64,000 nucleotides of DNA from the NCBI RefSeq assembly GCF_049532985.1, contig NZ_CP186693.1, forward strand, positions 4,278,001-4,342,000. The letters are read 5' to 3'. This document shows, piece by piece, positions 34,250 through 42,673 of the stretch (positions within the stretch are counted from its first letter, which is position 1; each line of letters starts with the position of its first letter). Source of the stretch: Promicromonospora sp049532985. Its GTDB lineage: Bacteria > Actinomycetota > Actinomycetes > Actinomycetales > Cellulomonadaceae. The position numbers and the translations under genes were made by a program. Below the pieces are notes generated by a model. It was not told where the DNA came from. It worked only from the letters and a program-made list of their open reading frames with translations, and searched no databases.

Positions 34250-35358
34250 CAGGCCTTCACCTCCGTCGAGTCGGGGGCCGAGCCAGGATTCGAGCCAGGC
34301 GTCGAGCCGGGTGTCGGGCCAGGACGGGCGGCGGACGGCGGCCCCGCCGGCGCCATGACCTGGCGGCGGCGCGCGGCCGTGAGCCGCTCCCGCATCCGAG
34401 GCGACTGGAGCAGCGTCACCGCGATGACGACCAGCGCCATGAACAGGGGCGTGACCAGCGGCGAGATGCCGAGCACGGTGACGGTCCGCTCCAGGGTGGC
34501 GATCACCAGCGCGCCCACCAGGGTGCCCGACAGGTTGAACTTGCCGCCCGAGAGCGCCGTCCCGCCGATCACCACCGCGAGGATGGCGTCGAGCTCGATG
34601 AACAGGCCGGCGTTGTTGGCGTCGGCCGCCATCGTGTCAGCGCTGATCAGCAGCCCGGCCAGGCCGGCGAACAGGCCCGACGCCGTGTACACGGTCCAGG
34701 TCAGCGTGCGGGACCGTACGCCGGACAGCCGGCTCGCGGCCGGGTTGATGCCCGTGGCCTCCAGCAGCATGCCGAGCGCGGTGCGCCGCACCACGAACGC
34801 GACCACGGCGAACACGCCGAACGCGAGGACTGCGGCGGCGGGCAGGCCGAGCCAGAACCCGGAGCCCAGCGTCTTGAACGGCGCGCTGTTGACGGTGGTG
34901 ATCATGCCGCCGGTGATGAGCATGGCCACGCCACGGCCCGCCGTCATGAGGATCAGCGTGGCGATGATCGGCTGGATGCCGAGCACGGAGACGAGGAATC
35001 CGTTCCACACGCCCAGCAGCAGGCACAGCACCAGGGCCAGCGCGACCGCCGTGAGCACGGTGACCGGCGAGTCCGGGTCCGGCGACGACGCGATGTGCGA
35101 CAGCGCGACCGCCCCCGAGACCGCGACCACCGCACCGACCGAGAGGTCGATGCCGCGCGTCGCGATCACCAGGGTCATGCCGAGCGCGACGAGCAGCAGG
35201 GGCGCCGTCGTCCGCAGGATGTCGACCGGGGCGCCGAAGAGGTGCCCGTCCCGGACGGTGACCGCCAGGAAGCCCGGCCGGGCGACGGTGTTGGCCACCA
35301 GCAGCGCGACCAGCGCCGCGACGGGCCAGAACAGGTGGTGGCGCAGGACGTCCCTCAT
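34249..35358 (-). CDS. ytfT: sugar ABC importer permease (YtfT type)
   Basis: 369 aa; the ATG at 35358 overlaps the ATPase stop as ATGA. BPD_transp_2 helices with LVIATRGIDLSVGAVVAVSG, LGIQPIIATLILMTAGRG and IELDAILAVVIGGTALSGGKF. A cytoplasmic Pro/Gly/Ser-rich tail ends the protein (SAARPGPTPGSTPGSNPGS), produced by a short DNA repeat. Partner of YjfF in the same importer. Confidence 0.9.
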   Translation of the reverse strand: MRDVLRHHLFWPVAALVALLVANTVARPGFLAVTVRDGHLFGAPVDILRTTAPLLLVALGMTLVIATRGIDLSVGAVVAVSGAVALSHIASSPDPDSPVTVLTAVALALVLCLLLGVWNGFLVSVLGIQPIIATLILMTAGRGVAMLITGGMITTVNSAPFKTLGSGFWLGLPAAAVLAFGVFAVVAFVVRRTALGMLLEATGINPAASRLSGVRSRTLTWTVYTASGLFAGLAGLLISADTMAADANNAGLFIELDAILAVVIGGTALSGGKFNLSGTLVGALVIATLERTVTVLGISPLVTPLFMALVVIAVTLLQSPRMRERLTAARRRQVMAPAGPPSAARPGPTPGSTPGSNPGSAPDSTEVKA

Positions 35359-36881
35359 TCCCGGCCACCCCCTGCGATGAGATCGACCACCTGGTCCATC
35401 GTCGCTCCCGCCCCGTCGATCTCCGCCACCTTGCGGCGGTCGCGCAGCACCGCGATGCGGTGCGAGATGCGCAGCACCTCCTCCAGCTCGGCGGAGATGA
35501 AGACGACGGCCATGCCGTCGGCGGCCAGCTCGGCCACCAGCTTCTGGATCTCCGCCTTGGCGCCGACGTCGATGCCGCGGGTCGGCTCGTCCAGCACGAG
35601 CAGCCTGGGCGCGGTGGCGAGCCACCGGGCGAGCAGCACCTTCTGCTGGTTGCCGCCGGACAGGTTGCGCAGCAGCGCCTCCGGGTCGGCAGGTCGGATA
35701 CCGAGCTGCTGGATGTACTTCGCGACCAGCTCGTCGACCTGCCTGCGCGGCAGCGGCCGCATCCAGCCGCGCTCCGCCTGGAGCGCGAGCACGATGTTCT
35801 CCCGCACGGTCAGGCCGTCCACGACGCCCTCGCCCTTGCGGTCCTCGGACGTGTACGCGATCCGGTGGCGCATGGCCGCACGCGGGTTCCGCAGGCGCGT
35901 CGCCCGGCCGGCCACGCGGGCCTGTCCGGCGTCGGCCCGGTCGGCGCCCGTGAGCAGGCGGGCCAGCTCGGTGCGGCCCGAGCCCAGCAGGCCGGCCAGG
36001 CCGACCACCTCGCCCTCGTAGAGGTCGAGGTCGAACGGCTGCACCGAACCCTTGCGACCCAGGCCCACCACCTGCAGCAGCGGGGTCGCGTCGGCGGGCC
36101 GCTCGGCCTGCTCCAGCACCTCCTCCGCGGCCTCCAGCACGTCCATGGACCGGCCGATCATGTGCTGCACCAGCTCGGCGGCGGGCAGGTCGGCGGTCAC
36201 GAACTCCCCCACCCGGGCGCCGTTGCGCAGCACCGTCATCCGGTCGGAGACCTCGTAGACCTGGTCCAGGAAATGGCTCACGAACAGGATCGCGACGCCG
36301 TCGTCGCGCAGGCCGCGCATGACGTCGAACAGCCGCGCCACCTCGTCGGTGTCCAGGCTGGAGGTGGGCTCGTCGAGGATGAGCACCTTGCAGTCCCCCA
36401 CCGTGGCCCGGCAGATGGCGACGAGCTGCTGCACCGCCAGCGAGTGGGACCCCAGCGAGGAGCCCGGGTCGATGTCCAGGCCCATCCGCCGCAGGTGCGT
36501 GGCGGCCTGCCGGCGGATCGCCCGCCAGTTCAGACCACCGAGCACGCGCGGCTCGGCGCCGAGCATGATGTTCTCCGCGACCGTGAGGTTCTCGCAGAGG
36601 TTGACCTCCTGGTACACGGTGCTGACGCCGTGCGCCCGGGCATCGGCGGGGCCGGAGAACCGGCGCTCGACACCGTCCACGCGAATGGTCCCCGCCGTCG
36701 GCGCATGGATGCCCGTGAGGGCCTTGATCAGGGTGGACTTACCGGCGCCGTTCTCGCCCATGAGGGCGTGGATCTCGCCGGGCCGGAGGCTGAGGTCGAC
36801 GCCGTCCAGGGCCGTGACCGGCGGGAACTCGACGCTGATACCGGTCATCTCGACGACGGGTGGTGTGGTCTGCTGGGTCAT
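35355..36881 (-). CDS. ytfR: sugar ABC importer ATPase with two NBDs (YtfR type)
   Basis: 508 aa. The ATG at 36881 follows AGAAGG. First NBD with GENGAGKSTLIKALTG and VLILDEPTSSLD, second NBD with LLGSGRTELARLLTG, SEDRKGEGVVDGLTV, LSGGNQQKVLLARWL and LLVLDEPTRGIDVGAK. The signature of NBD1 is changed to SLAVQQL, as usual for CUT2 ATPases. It energises YtfT/YjfF. Confidence 0.93.
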   Translation of the reverse strand: MTQQTTPPVVEMTGISVEFPPVTALDGVDLSLRPGEIHALMGENGAGKSTLIKALTGIHAPTAGTIRVDGVERRFSGPADARAHGVSTVYQEVNLCENLTVAENIMLGAEPRVLGGLNWRAIRRQAATHLRRMGLDIDPGSSLGSHSLAVQQLVAICRATVGDCKVLILDEPTSSLDTDEVARLFDVMRGLRDDGVAILFVSHFLDQVYEVSDRMTVLRNGARVGEFVTADLPAAELVQHMIGRSMDVLEAAEEVLEQAERPADATPLLQVVGLGRKGSVQPFDLDLYEGEVVGLAGLLGSGRTELARLLTGADRADAGQARVAGRATRLRNPRAAMRHRIAYTSEDRKGEGVVDGLTVRENIVLALQAERGWMRPLPRRQVDELVAKYIQQLGIRPADPEALLRNLSGGNQQKVLLARWLATAPRLLVLDEPTRGIDVGAKAEIQKLVAELAADGMAVVFISAELEEVLRISHRIAVLRDRRKVAEIDGAGATMDQVVDLIAGGGRE

Positions 36882-36970
36882 CCTCGACCTTCTGTCTGAC
36901 GTGCTGCGACCTGCCCTGCGGATGCCGGGCGGGGCGGGCGCCGCGACACCCGCCCCAGCCCGTCGAACGG

Positions 36971-37978
36971 TCAGTACTCGCGGGTGGGCAGCGCCTCCTT
37001 GGCGGCCTCCTGGTCGAACGCCTCGTCCTGGACGACGATGCGCTTCTCCACCTCCTCGCCGGCGATGACCTTCTGGGCGATCTCCGCCAGGTCCGGCCCG
37101 AGCAGCGGGTTGCACTCGACGATGTAGTTGATCTTGCCGTCGGCGAGCGCCTGCATGCCGTCCTTGACGGCGTCGATCGTGATGATCTTGATGTCCTCGC
37201 CCGGCGTCAGGCCGGCGGCCTCGATGGCCTCGATCGCGCCGAGCCCCATGTCGTCGTTGTGCGCGAAGACGAGGTCGATGTCGTCGTGGGCGTTGAGGAA
37301 GCCCTCCATGACGGTCTTGCCCTCGGCGCGCGTGAAGTTGCCGGTCTGGCTGTCGATGATCTCGATGTCGGAGCCCGCGATGGCGGACTCGAAGCCCTCC
37401 TTGCGGTCGATCGCGGGCGCGGCGCCGGTGGTGCCCTGGAGCTCGACGGCCTTGTAGCCCTCGCCGTCGTACTGCTCGACGGCCCACTCGCCGGCCATCT
37501 CCCCTTCCTTGACGAAGTCCGAGCCGATGAACGACTCGTAGAGGGTCTCGTCGCTGGAGTCGACGGCGCGGTCGGTGAGGATCACGGGGATGCCCGCGGC
37601 CTTGGCCTCCTGGAGCACGGCGTCCCAGCCGGTCTCGACCACCGGGGAGAACGCGATGACGTCCACGCCCTGCGTGATGTACGAGCGGATGGCCTGGATC
37701 TGGTTCTCCTGCTTCTGCTGCGCGTCGGAGAACTTGAGGTCGAAGCCGTTCTCCGCGGTGAGCGTGTCCTGGATCGACTTGGTGTTGGCGGCGCGCCACC
37801 CGGACTCGGCGCCCACCTGGGAGAAGCCGAGGGTGATCACGCCGTCGTCAGCGGCGGCGCCGGTCTCGCCGCCACCGCCGGTCTGGGTGCCGGCGTCCGA
37901 GCTGCACGCGCCGAGGGTGAACAGTGTGGCCACCGACACGGCGGCCAGAACGGTACGGGTCAGGGTCCTGCGTGCCAT
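36971..37978 (-). CDS. ytfQ: sugar-binding lipoprotein (YtfQ type)
   Basis: 335 aa. The ATG at 37978 has AAGGAGG upstream. Lipobox TLGAC, then ITLGFSQVGAESGWRAANTK, the exact style of YtfQ, with YITQGVDVIAFSPVVETGWD, ILTDRAV, FAHNDDMGLGAIEAIEAAG and YIVECNPLLGPDL. E. coli YtfQ binds galactofuranose; beside arabinose genes and with the shared ara operator, an arabinofuranose-type sugar is more likely here (inference). Confidence 0.92.
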   Translation of the reverse strand: MARRTLTRTVLAAVSVATLFTLGACSSDAGTQTGGGGETGAAADDGVITLGFSQVGAESGWRAANTKSIQDTLTAENGFDLKFSDAQQKQENQIQAIRSYITQGVDVIAFSPVVETGWDAVLQEAKAAGIPVILTDRAVDSSDETLYESFIGSDFVKEGEMAGEWAVEQYDGEGYKAVELQGTTGAAPAIDRKEGFESAIAGSDIEIIDSQTGNFTRAEGKTVMEGFLNAHDDIDLVFAHNDDMGLGAIEAIEAAGLTPGEDIKIITIDAVKDGMQALADGKINYIVECNPLLGPDLAEIAQKVIAGEEVEKRIVVQDEAFDQEAAKEALPTREY

Positions 37979-38040
37979 GTCTCCTCCTTGAGATCTCGCA
38001 CGGCGTCGTGCGAGGGCTAGCGGCGTAGTGCCCGACGAAA

Positions 38041-38054
38041 TGTTAGCGCTCACA
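38041..38054. promoter_or_regulatory. LacI-type operator TGTTAGCGCTCACA before ytfQ
   Basis: The identical 14-mer occurs before araB at 42290-42303. The core has TTAGCGCT with the central CG of LacI-family sites. Confidence 0.7.
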
Positions 38055-38069
38055 TCGGCGTGCCGACAG

Positions 38070-38085
38070 AGTGACCCACGTCACA
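38070..38085. promoter_or_regulatory. CRP/GlxR-like site before ytfQ
   Basis: AGTGACCCACGTCACA matches the TGTGA-N6-TCACA pattern of CRP-family proteins with one substitution, placed upstream of the LacI-type operator relative to ytfQ. It suggests catabolite control. Confidence 0.5.
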
Positions 38086-38180
38086 TTCGAGTAACGAAAC
38101 CGCCCCTTCCTCGAACCAAGGCGGGCAGCACAGGGCGAGGCAGCACAAGGCGGGCAGCACAAGGAGGTAGAACTGGCGCG

Positions 38181-38253
38181 AGACAGAACCAGGGCGAGAC
38201 GGAACGCGGAGCGCGTGAGCGCGCCTGGGTTCCGTCTCGCCCTGGTCCTGTCT
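38181..38253. terminator. 25-bp hairpin after araA
   Basis: Arms 38181-38205 and 38229-38253 pair with one mismatch, and the loop holds a second small hairpin (GCGCG-TGA-GCGCGC region). Just before it (38119-38165) the words GGCGGGCAGCACA and AGGCAGCACA are repeated three times. Confidence 0.75.
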
Positions 38254-38265
38254 AGGCGGGGGAGG

Positions 38266-39780
38266 TCAGAGGGACTGCGACAAGCGGTAGTACGCCGCGT
38301 TGTGGCGCACCTGGTCGGCGAAGCCGCGGCGCGTCGTGTCCTCGTCGATGACCAGCAGCTCGGTGCGCGCGATGTCCGCGAACACCTCGAACGCCTCGAT
38401 GCCCGCGGCGGTCGACATGACCGTGTGGTGCGCACCGCCCGCCGTCAGCCAGGACTCGGCCGAGACCTCGAACGACGGCCGCGGCGCCCACATCGCCCGT
38501 GCCACCGGCAGGTTCGGCAGGTCGCGCGGCGGCGTGACGACGTCGACCACGTTCGCGGTCAGGCGGAACCGGTCGCGCATGTCGGCGAGCGAGACCACGA
38601 CGGCACCCTCGGCGGCGTCCGCCGAGAACACCATGCGGACCGGGTCCTCCTTGCCGCCGATGCCGAGCGGGTGGATCTCGATGCGCGGCGTCGAGGTGGT
38701 CAGCGTGGGGCAGACCTCCAGCATGTGCGCGCCGAGGATCAGCTCGGAGCCCGGCGTGAGGTCGTAGGTGTAGTCCTCCATCAGCGACGCGCCGCCCGGC
38801 AGACCCAGCCCCATCACCTTGGCGGCGCGGACGAGCACCGCCGTCTTCCAGTCGCCCTCGGCGCCGAAGCCGTAGCCCTTCTCCATGAGGCGCTGCACCG
38901 CGAGACCGGGGAGCTGGCGCAGCGCCCCGAGGTCCTCGAAGTTGGTGGTGAACGCCTTGGCGCCGGCCGCCTCCAGGAAGCCCTCCAGCGCGATCTCCTG
39001 GCGCGCGGCGTACCGCAGCGAGTCGTGCCGCTCGGCACCGGCGCGCAGCTCGGGGGCGACGTCGTACTTCGCCTCGTACTCGGCGACCAGGGCGTCGATC
39101 GCGGCGTCCTCGACGGCGTCCACGGCCGCGACCAGCTCGTTCACGCCCCAGGTGTTCACCGAGACGCCGAACCGCAGCTCGGCCTCGGTCTTGTCGCCCT
39201 CAGTGACCGCGACGTTGCGCATGTTGTCGCCGAACCGGACCAGCGTGAGCTCGTGCGTCGCGGCCCAGCCGGCCGCCCCGCGCACCCAGGTACCCACCCG
39301 GCGGGTCACGGCCGGGTTGGAGACGTGCCCCGCGACCGTGGTCCGCGCGACGCCGAGCCGCGTGGCGATGTACGCGTACTCGCGGTCGCCGTGCGCGGCC
39401 TGGTTGAGGTTCATGAAGTCCATGTCGATCTCGTCCCAGGGGAGCTCGACGTTGGCCTGCGTGTGCAGGTGCAGCAGCGGCTTGCGCAGGGCGTCCAGGC
39501 CCGCGATCCACATCTTGGCGGGGCTGAAGGTGTGCATCCAGGTGATGACGCCGAGCACCTTGTCGTCGCCGTTGGCGTCGAGCATGGCGCGGCGGATCGA
39601 CCCGGAGTCCTTGAGCACCGGCTTCCACACGATCGTGACCGGCACGTCCGAGGACGCGTCCAGCGCCCGGGCGACCTCCTGGGACTGCTCCGCGACCTGG
39701 GCCAGGGTCTCCTCGCCGTAGAGGTCCTGGCTCCCCGTGAGGAACCAGACCTCGCGGTCCGCGTAGGGCTTGGTGCTCAT
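38266..39780 (-). CDS. araA: L-arabinose isomerase
   Basis: 504 aa. The ATG at 39780 overlaps the araD stop and has GAAGGA upstream. It converts L-arabinose to L-ribulose. Family landmarks are FLTGSQDLYGEETLAQVA, ITWMHTFSPAKMWI, LHTQANVELPWDEIDMDFMNLNQAAHGDREY, GAEGDWKTAVLVRAAKVM with the metal-binding Glu, SLMEDYTYDLTPG and the C-terminal GAHHTVMS. Length is normal. Last gene of araBDA. Confidence 0.97.
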   Translation of the reverse strand: MSTKPYADREVWFLTGSQDLYGEETLAQVAEQSQEVARALDASSDVPVTIVWKPVLKDSGSIRRAMLDANGDDKVLGVITWMHTFSPAKMWIAGLDALRKPLLHLHTQANVELPWDEIDMDFMNLNQAAHGDREYAYIATRLGVARTTVAGHVSNPAVTRRVGTWVRGAAGWAATHELTLVRFGDNMRNVAVTEGDKTEAELRFGVSVNTWGVNELVAAVDAVEDAAIDALVAEYEAKYDVAPELRAGAERHDSLRYAARQEIALEGFLEAAGAKAFTTNFEDLGALRQLPGLAVQRLMEKGYGFGAEGDWKTAVLVRAAKVMGLGLPGGASLMEDYTYDLTPGSELILGAHMLEVCPTLTTSTPRIEIHPLGIGGKEDPVRMVFSADAAEGAVVVSLADMRDRFRLTANVVDVVTPPRDLPNLPVARAMWAPRPSFEVSAESWLTAGGAHHTVMSTAAGIEAFEVFADIARTELLVIDEDTTRRGFADQVRHNAAYYRLSQSL

Positions 39781-40520
39781 GCCTGTCCTTCCGTGGTGAC
39801 ACCGGCCTGCTGGCCGTAGACGTTCTGGTAGCGGTCGTAGAGGGAGTCGACGTGCTGCTGCTCGATCGGCAGGGGGTCGCCCAGCTGCCGGGCGACGTGC
39901 ACCGTGCGAGCCACCTCCTCGACCATGACGGCGGCCTTGACGGCGGCGCGCGCGTCCTTGCCGATGGTGAACGGGCCGTGGTTCTGCATCAGCACGGCGG
40001 GGCTGCGGTGGCCCTTCAGGGTCTCGACGATGCCCCGCCCGATCGAGTCGTCACCGATGATCGCGAACGGCCCCACCGGCACGGGACCGCCGAACTCGTC
40101 GGCCATCATCGTCAGCACGCACGGCACCTCCTCGCCTCGCGCGGCCCAGGCGGTCGCGTACGTCGAGTGCGTGTGCACGACGCCGCCCACCTCGGGCATG
40201 TGCGTGTACACGTAGGCGTGCGCAGCGGTGTCGGACGACGGCGACCGCGTCCCGTCCACGAGCGTGCCGTCGAGGTCGCACACCACCATGTCGGCCGGTG
40301 TGAGGTCGTCGTAGGAGACACCCGACGGCTTGATGACGAACAGGTCGGCGCTGCCGTCCGGCACGGCGGGGTTGGGCACGCGCTGGGACACGTTGCCCGC
40401 CGTCCAGACCACCAGGCCCCAGCGCGGCAGCTCGGCGTGCAGGTCCGAGACGACCACGCGGACGCGCGCCACCTCGTCCCGTACCGCCTGCGGGTAGTCG
40501 GTCAGGGTCTTGCCGGTCAT
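39777..40520 (-). CDS. araD: L-ribulose-5-phosphate 4-epimerase
   Basis: 247 aa. Class II aldolase fold: WTAGNVSQR, IKPSGVSYDDLTPADMVV, the zinc ligands in HTHSTYATAWAARG and a third His in LMQNHGPFTIGKDA. It converts L-ribulose-5-phosphate to D-xylulose-5-phosphate for the pentose phosphate pathway. It is coupled to araB (TGATG) and araA (ATGA). Confidence 0.96.
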   Translation of the reverse strand: MTGKTLTDYPQAVRDEVARVRVVVSDLHAELPRWGLVVWTAGNVSQRVPNPAVPDGSADLFVIKPSGVSYDDLTPADMVVCDLDGTLVDGTRSPSSDTAAHAYVYTHMPEVGGVVHTHSTYATAWAARGEEVPCVLTMMADEFGGPVPVGPFAIIGDDSIGRGIVETLKGHRSPAVLMQNHGPFTIGKDARAAVKAAVMVEEVARTVHVARQLGDPLPIEQQHVDSLYDRYQNVYGQQAGVTTEGQA

Positions 40521-42199
40521 CAGTCGTTCTCCTGTGTCGTCTCTCGGGTACGAAGGGCGGCGACGGCGGCGCGCTCGATCGCCAGACCGGCGCTGTAGCG
40601 CTCCAGGAAGGCGGTGAAACCCGCCACGTCGCCGGCGTCCGGCTCGACGACGTCGAGCTCGGCGTCCGCGAACACCTCGGCGGCCAGCCAGGCGCCCAGG
40701 TCCTGCGCGGGTGCGGGCGCGCCCTGCGCGGCCGCCCGGTAGGCGGCCAGCACCGCGATCCCCCAGGCGCCACCCTCGCCCGCCGTGCGGCCCACGGCCA
40801 CCGGGGCGCCCAGCGCGGCGGCCAGCAGGCGCTGGGCCACGCCCTGCGTCTTGAACATGCCGCCGTGCGCGAACATCGCGTCCAGCCCAACCTGCTCCTC
40901 GGCCAGCACGCGCATGCCGAGGCTCAGCGTGCCGAACGCGCTGTAGACCTGGGTCCGCGCGAAGTTGGCCAGCGTGAGCCGGCTGTCGGGTGTCCGCGTG
41001 AACAGCGGGCGCCCGGCCTCCAGGTGCGTGATGGGTTCGCCGGACAGGTAGTTGTAGGCGAGCAGGCCGCCGCCGTCGGCGTCGCCGTCCAGGGCGGAGC
41101 GCAGGAACGCCTCGAAGACGGCGCCCGGGTCGGCGGGCTGCCCGAGCGCGGCCGCGAACTGGCCGAACACCTCGGCCCAGGCACCCAGCTCGCTGGCGCC
41201 GTTGTTGCAGTGCACCATCGCCACGAGGTCACCGGCAGGTGTGGTGACCAAGTCCAGCTCCTCGTGCACCCGCTCCAGCGGACGCTCCAGGACGACCATC
41301 GCGAAGATGCTCGTCCCGGCGCTCACGTTGCCGGTCCGGGGCGCCACCGAGTTGGTCGCGACCATGCCGGTGCCCGCGTCACCCTCGGGCGGGCACAGCG
41401 GGATGCCCGGCCGGAGGGTGCCGGTCGGGTCCAGCAGCGCGGCGCCCTCCTCCGTGAGCGCGCCGGCGTCGGCGCCGGCGGGCAGGACCCGCGGCAGCAG
41501 GTCGGCGACGGCCGGCAGGGCGGCGACGTCGGCGTCCGTGCCGCGGCCCGCCACGAGCTCGTCGAACTGCGCCAGCATGCGGGCGTCGTAGTCCGTGGTG
41601 GCCGCGTCGACGGGGAACATGCCGGACGCGTCGCCGACGCCGAGCACCTGCTGCCCGGTCAGGCGCCAGTGCACGTAGCCGGCGAGCGTGGTGAGGTGCC
41701 GCACCCGCGGGGCGTGCGGCTCCTCGTCGAGGATCGCCTGGTAGAGGTGCGCGACCGACCAGCGCAGCGGGATGTTGTACCCGAACAGGCTCGTCAGCTC
41801 GACGGCGGCCCGCTCGGTGCTCGTGTTGCGCCAGGTGCGGAAGGGCACCAGCAGTTCATCCGCCTCGCCGAACGCGAGGTAGCCGTGCATCATCGCCGAG
41901 ACGCCCATGGCGCCGAACGTGGTGGGCCGCACGCCGTACTGCCGCTCGACGTCGTCCAGCAGACCGGCCACGGCGTCCCGCAGCCCGGACCAGACGGCGT
42001 CCAGCGAGTAGGTCCACACACCGTCGACGAGCTGGTTCTCCCAGTCGTGGCTGCCGCTGGCGAGCGGCGCGCTGCCGGGACCGACGAGGCACGCCTTGAT
42101 CCGGGTGGAGCCGAGCTCGATGCCGAGGGCGGTCCGTCCCTGCTCGATCGCCTCCCGGAGACCGGTGAGCCCCGCCGCGTCGTCCTGCCGCTCCGCCAT
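40520..42199 (-). CDS. araB: ribulokinase, FGGY family
   Basis: 559 aa from the ATG at 42199, which has GGAG 9 nt upstream; a GTG at 42226 is an alternative. FGGY kinase that phosphorylates L-ribulose: phosphate-1 region GIELGSTRIKACLV, GVSAMMHGYLAF, VSAGTSIFAMVVLE and a C-terminal GGMFKTQGVAQRLLAAALGAPV. The start GIELGSTR differs from the enterobacterial AraB start GLDFGSDS, so it belongs to the separate ribulokinase branch also seen in Bacteroidetes. First gene of araBDA. Confidence 0.88.
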   Translation of the reverse strand: MAERQDDAAGLTGLREAIEQGRTALGIELGSTRIKACLVGPGSAPLASGSHDWENQLVDGVWTYSLDAVWSGLRDAVAGLLDDVERQYGVRPTTFGAMGVSAMMHGYLAFGEADELLVPFRTWRNTSTERAAVELTSLFGYNIPLRWSVAHLYQAILDEEPHAPRVRHLTTLAGYVHWRLTGQQVLGVGDASGMFPVDAATTDYDARMLAQFDELVAGRGTDADVAALPAVADLLPRVLPAGADAGALTEEGAALLDPTGTLRPGIPLCPPEGDAGTGMVATNSVAPRTGNVSAGTSIFAMVVLERPLERVHEELDLVTTPAGDLVAMVHCNNGASELGAWAEVFGQFAAALGQPADPGAVFEAFLRSALDGDADGGGLLAYNYLSGEPITHLEAGRPLFTRTPDSRLTLANFARTQVYSAFGTLSLGMRVLAEEQVGLDAMFAHGGMFKTQGVAQRLLAAALGAPVAVGRTAGEGGAWGIAVLAAYRAAAQGAPAPAQDLGAWLAAEVFADAELDVVEPDAGDVAGFTAFLERYSAGLAIERAAVAALRTRETTQEND

Positions 42200-42289
42200 C
42201 GTTGGCCGCTCCGTCCTGCCCCGCACCGTCGCAGGGCGTCGTTCGTGTGGTCGTCGTTCACCACGGCGAGAGCATCCCGCCGAGGGCGA

Positions 42290-42303
42290 TGTTAGCGCTC
42301 ACA
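42290..42303. promoter_or_regulatory. LacI-type operator TGTTAGCGCTCACA before araB
   Basis: Identical 14-mer to 38041-38054. On the minus strand it begins right after the -10 element, over the probable transcription start. Confidence 0.75.
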
Positions 42304-42330
42304 CGATACGTTACGACAGCCGGCCCGCAA
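42303..42330 (-). promoter_or_regulatory. araBDA promoter (TTGCGG-N16-TATCGT)
   Basis: On the minus strand -35 TTGCGG (42330-42325) and -10 TATCGT (42308-42303) are 16 nt apart. The operator follows directly, so repression by blocking initiation fits. Confidence 0.6.
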
Positions 42331-42421
42331 GAATCGGGACAGGACCGGGCACAGACCCCAGGCGCCCGTGGCCGACGGAACCCGGGGTGACCGGAACCTG
42401 GGGTGACCGGAACCCGCCCTG

Positions 42422-42546
42422 CTGAGATCGGCCCGCTCCCGCCTGGGATCGGCACGTTCCCGCTGAGATCGGCCCGCTCCCGCCTGAGATCGGCCCGCTC
42501 CCACCTGAGATCGGCCCGCTCCCACCTGAGATCGGCCCGTTGCGGC
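42422..42546. repeat. 21-bp tandem repeat, six units
   Basis: Units CTGAGATCGGCCCGCTCCC plus GC/AC: copies 1, 3, 4 and 5 are near-identical, copy 2 is 20 nt and degenerate, copy 6 diverges at its end. They lie between the araB promoter and the hairpin at 42561, in the 474-nt gene-free stretch 42200-42673. No spacers, so not a CRISPR array. Confidence 0.85.
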
Positions 42547-42560
42547 CCCCGCTGCCACCA

Positions 42561-42622
42561 GTTCGGCCGTCTGCCTCGAGATCGGTCCATCAAGTGACCG
42601 ATCTCGAGGCAGACGGCCGAAC
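42561..42622. terminator. 27-bp perfect hairpin after the CUT1 operon
   Basis: Arms 42561-42587 and 42596-42622 pair perfectly around an 8-nt loop. The stem contains GAGATCGG, the core of the neighbouring 21-bp repeat. Confidence 0.8.
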
Positions 42623-42673
42623 CGGCCAGGGCCGTCCCCGCAAGGGACCGACCTCAGCCCGGCGCGAGCGGCG

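Noticed and set aside
33000..35380. Long plus-strand open frame over the sugar permeases
   Set aside because: Both permeases have clear family motifs on the minus strand; the plus-strand frame is antisense noise.
42422..42546. CRISPR array
   Set aside because: The 21-bp units are directly adjacent with no unique spacers, and there are no cas genes; it is a plain tandem repeat.
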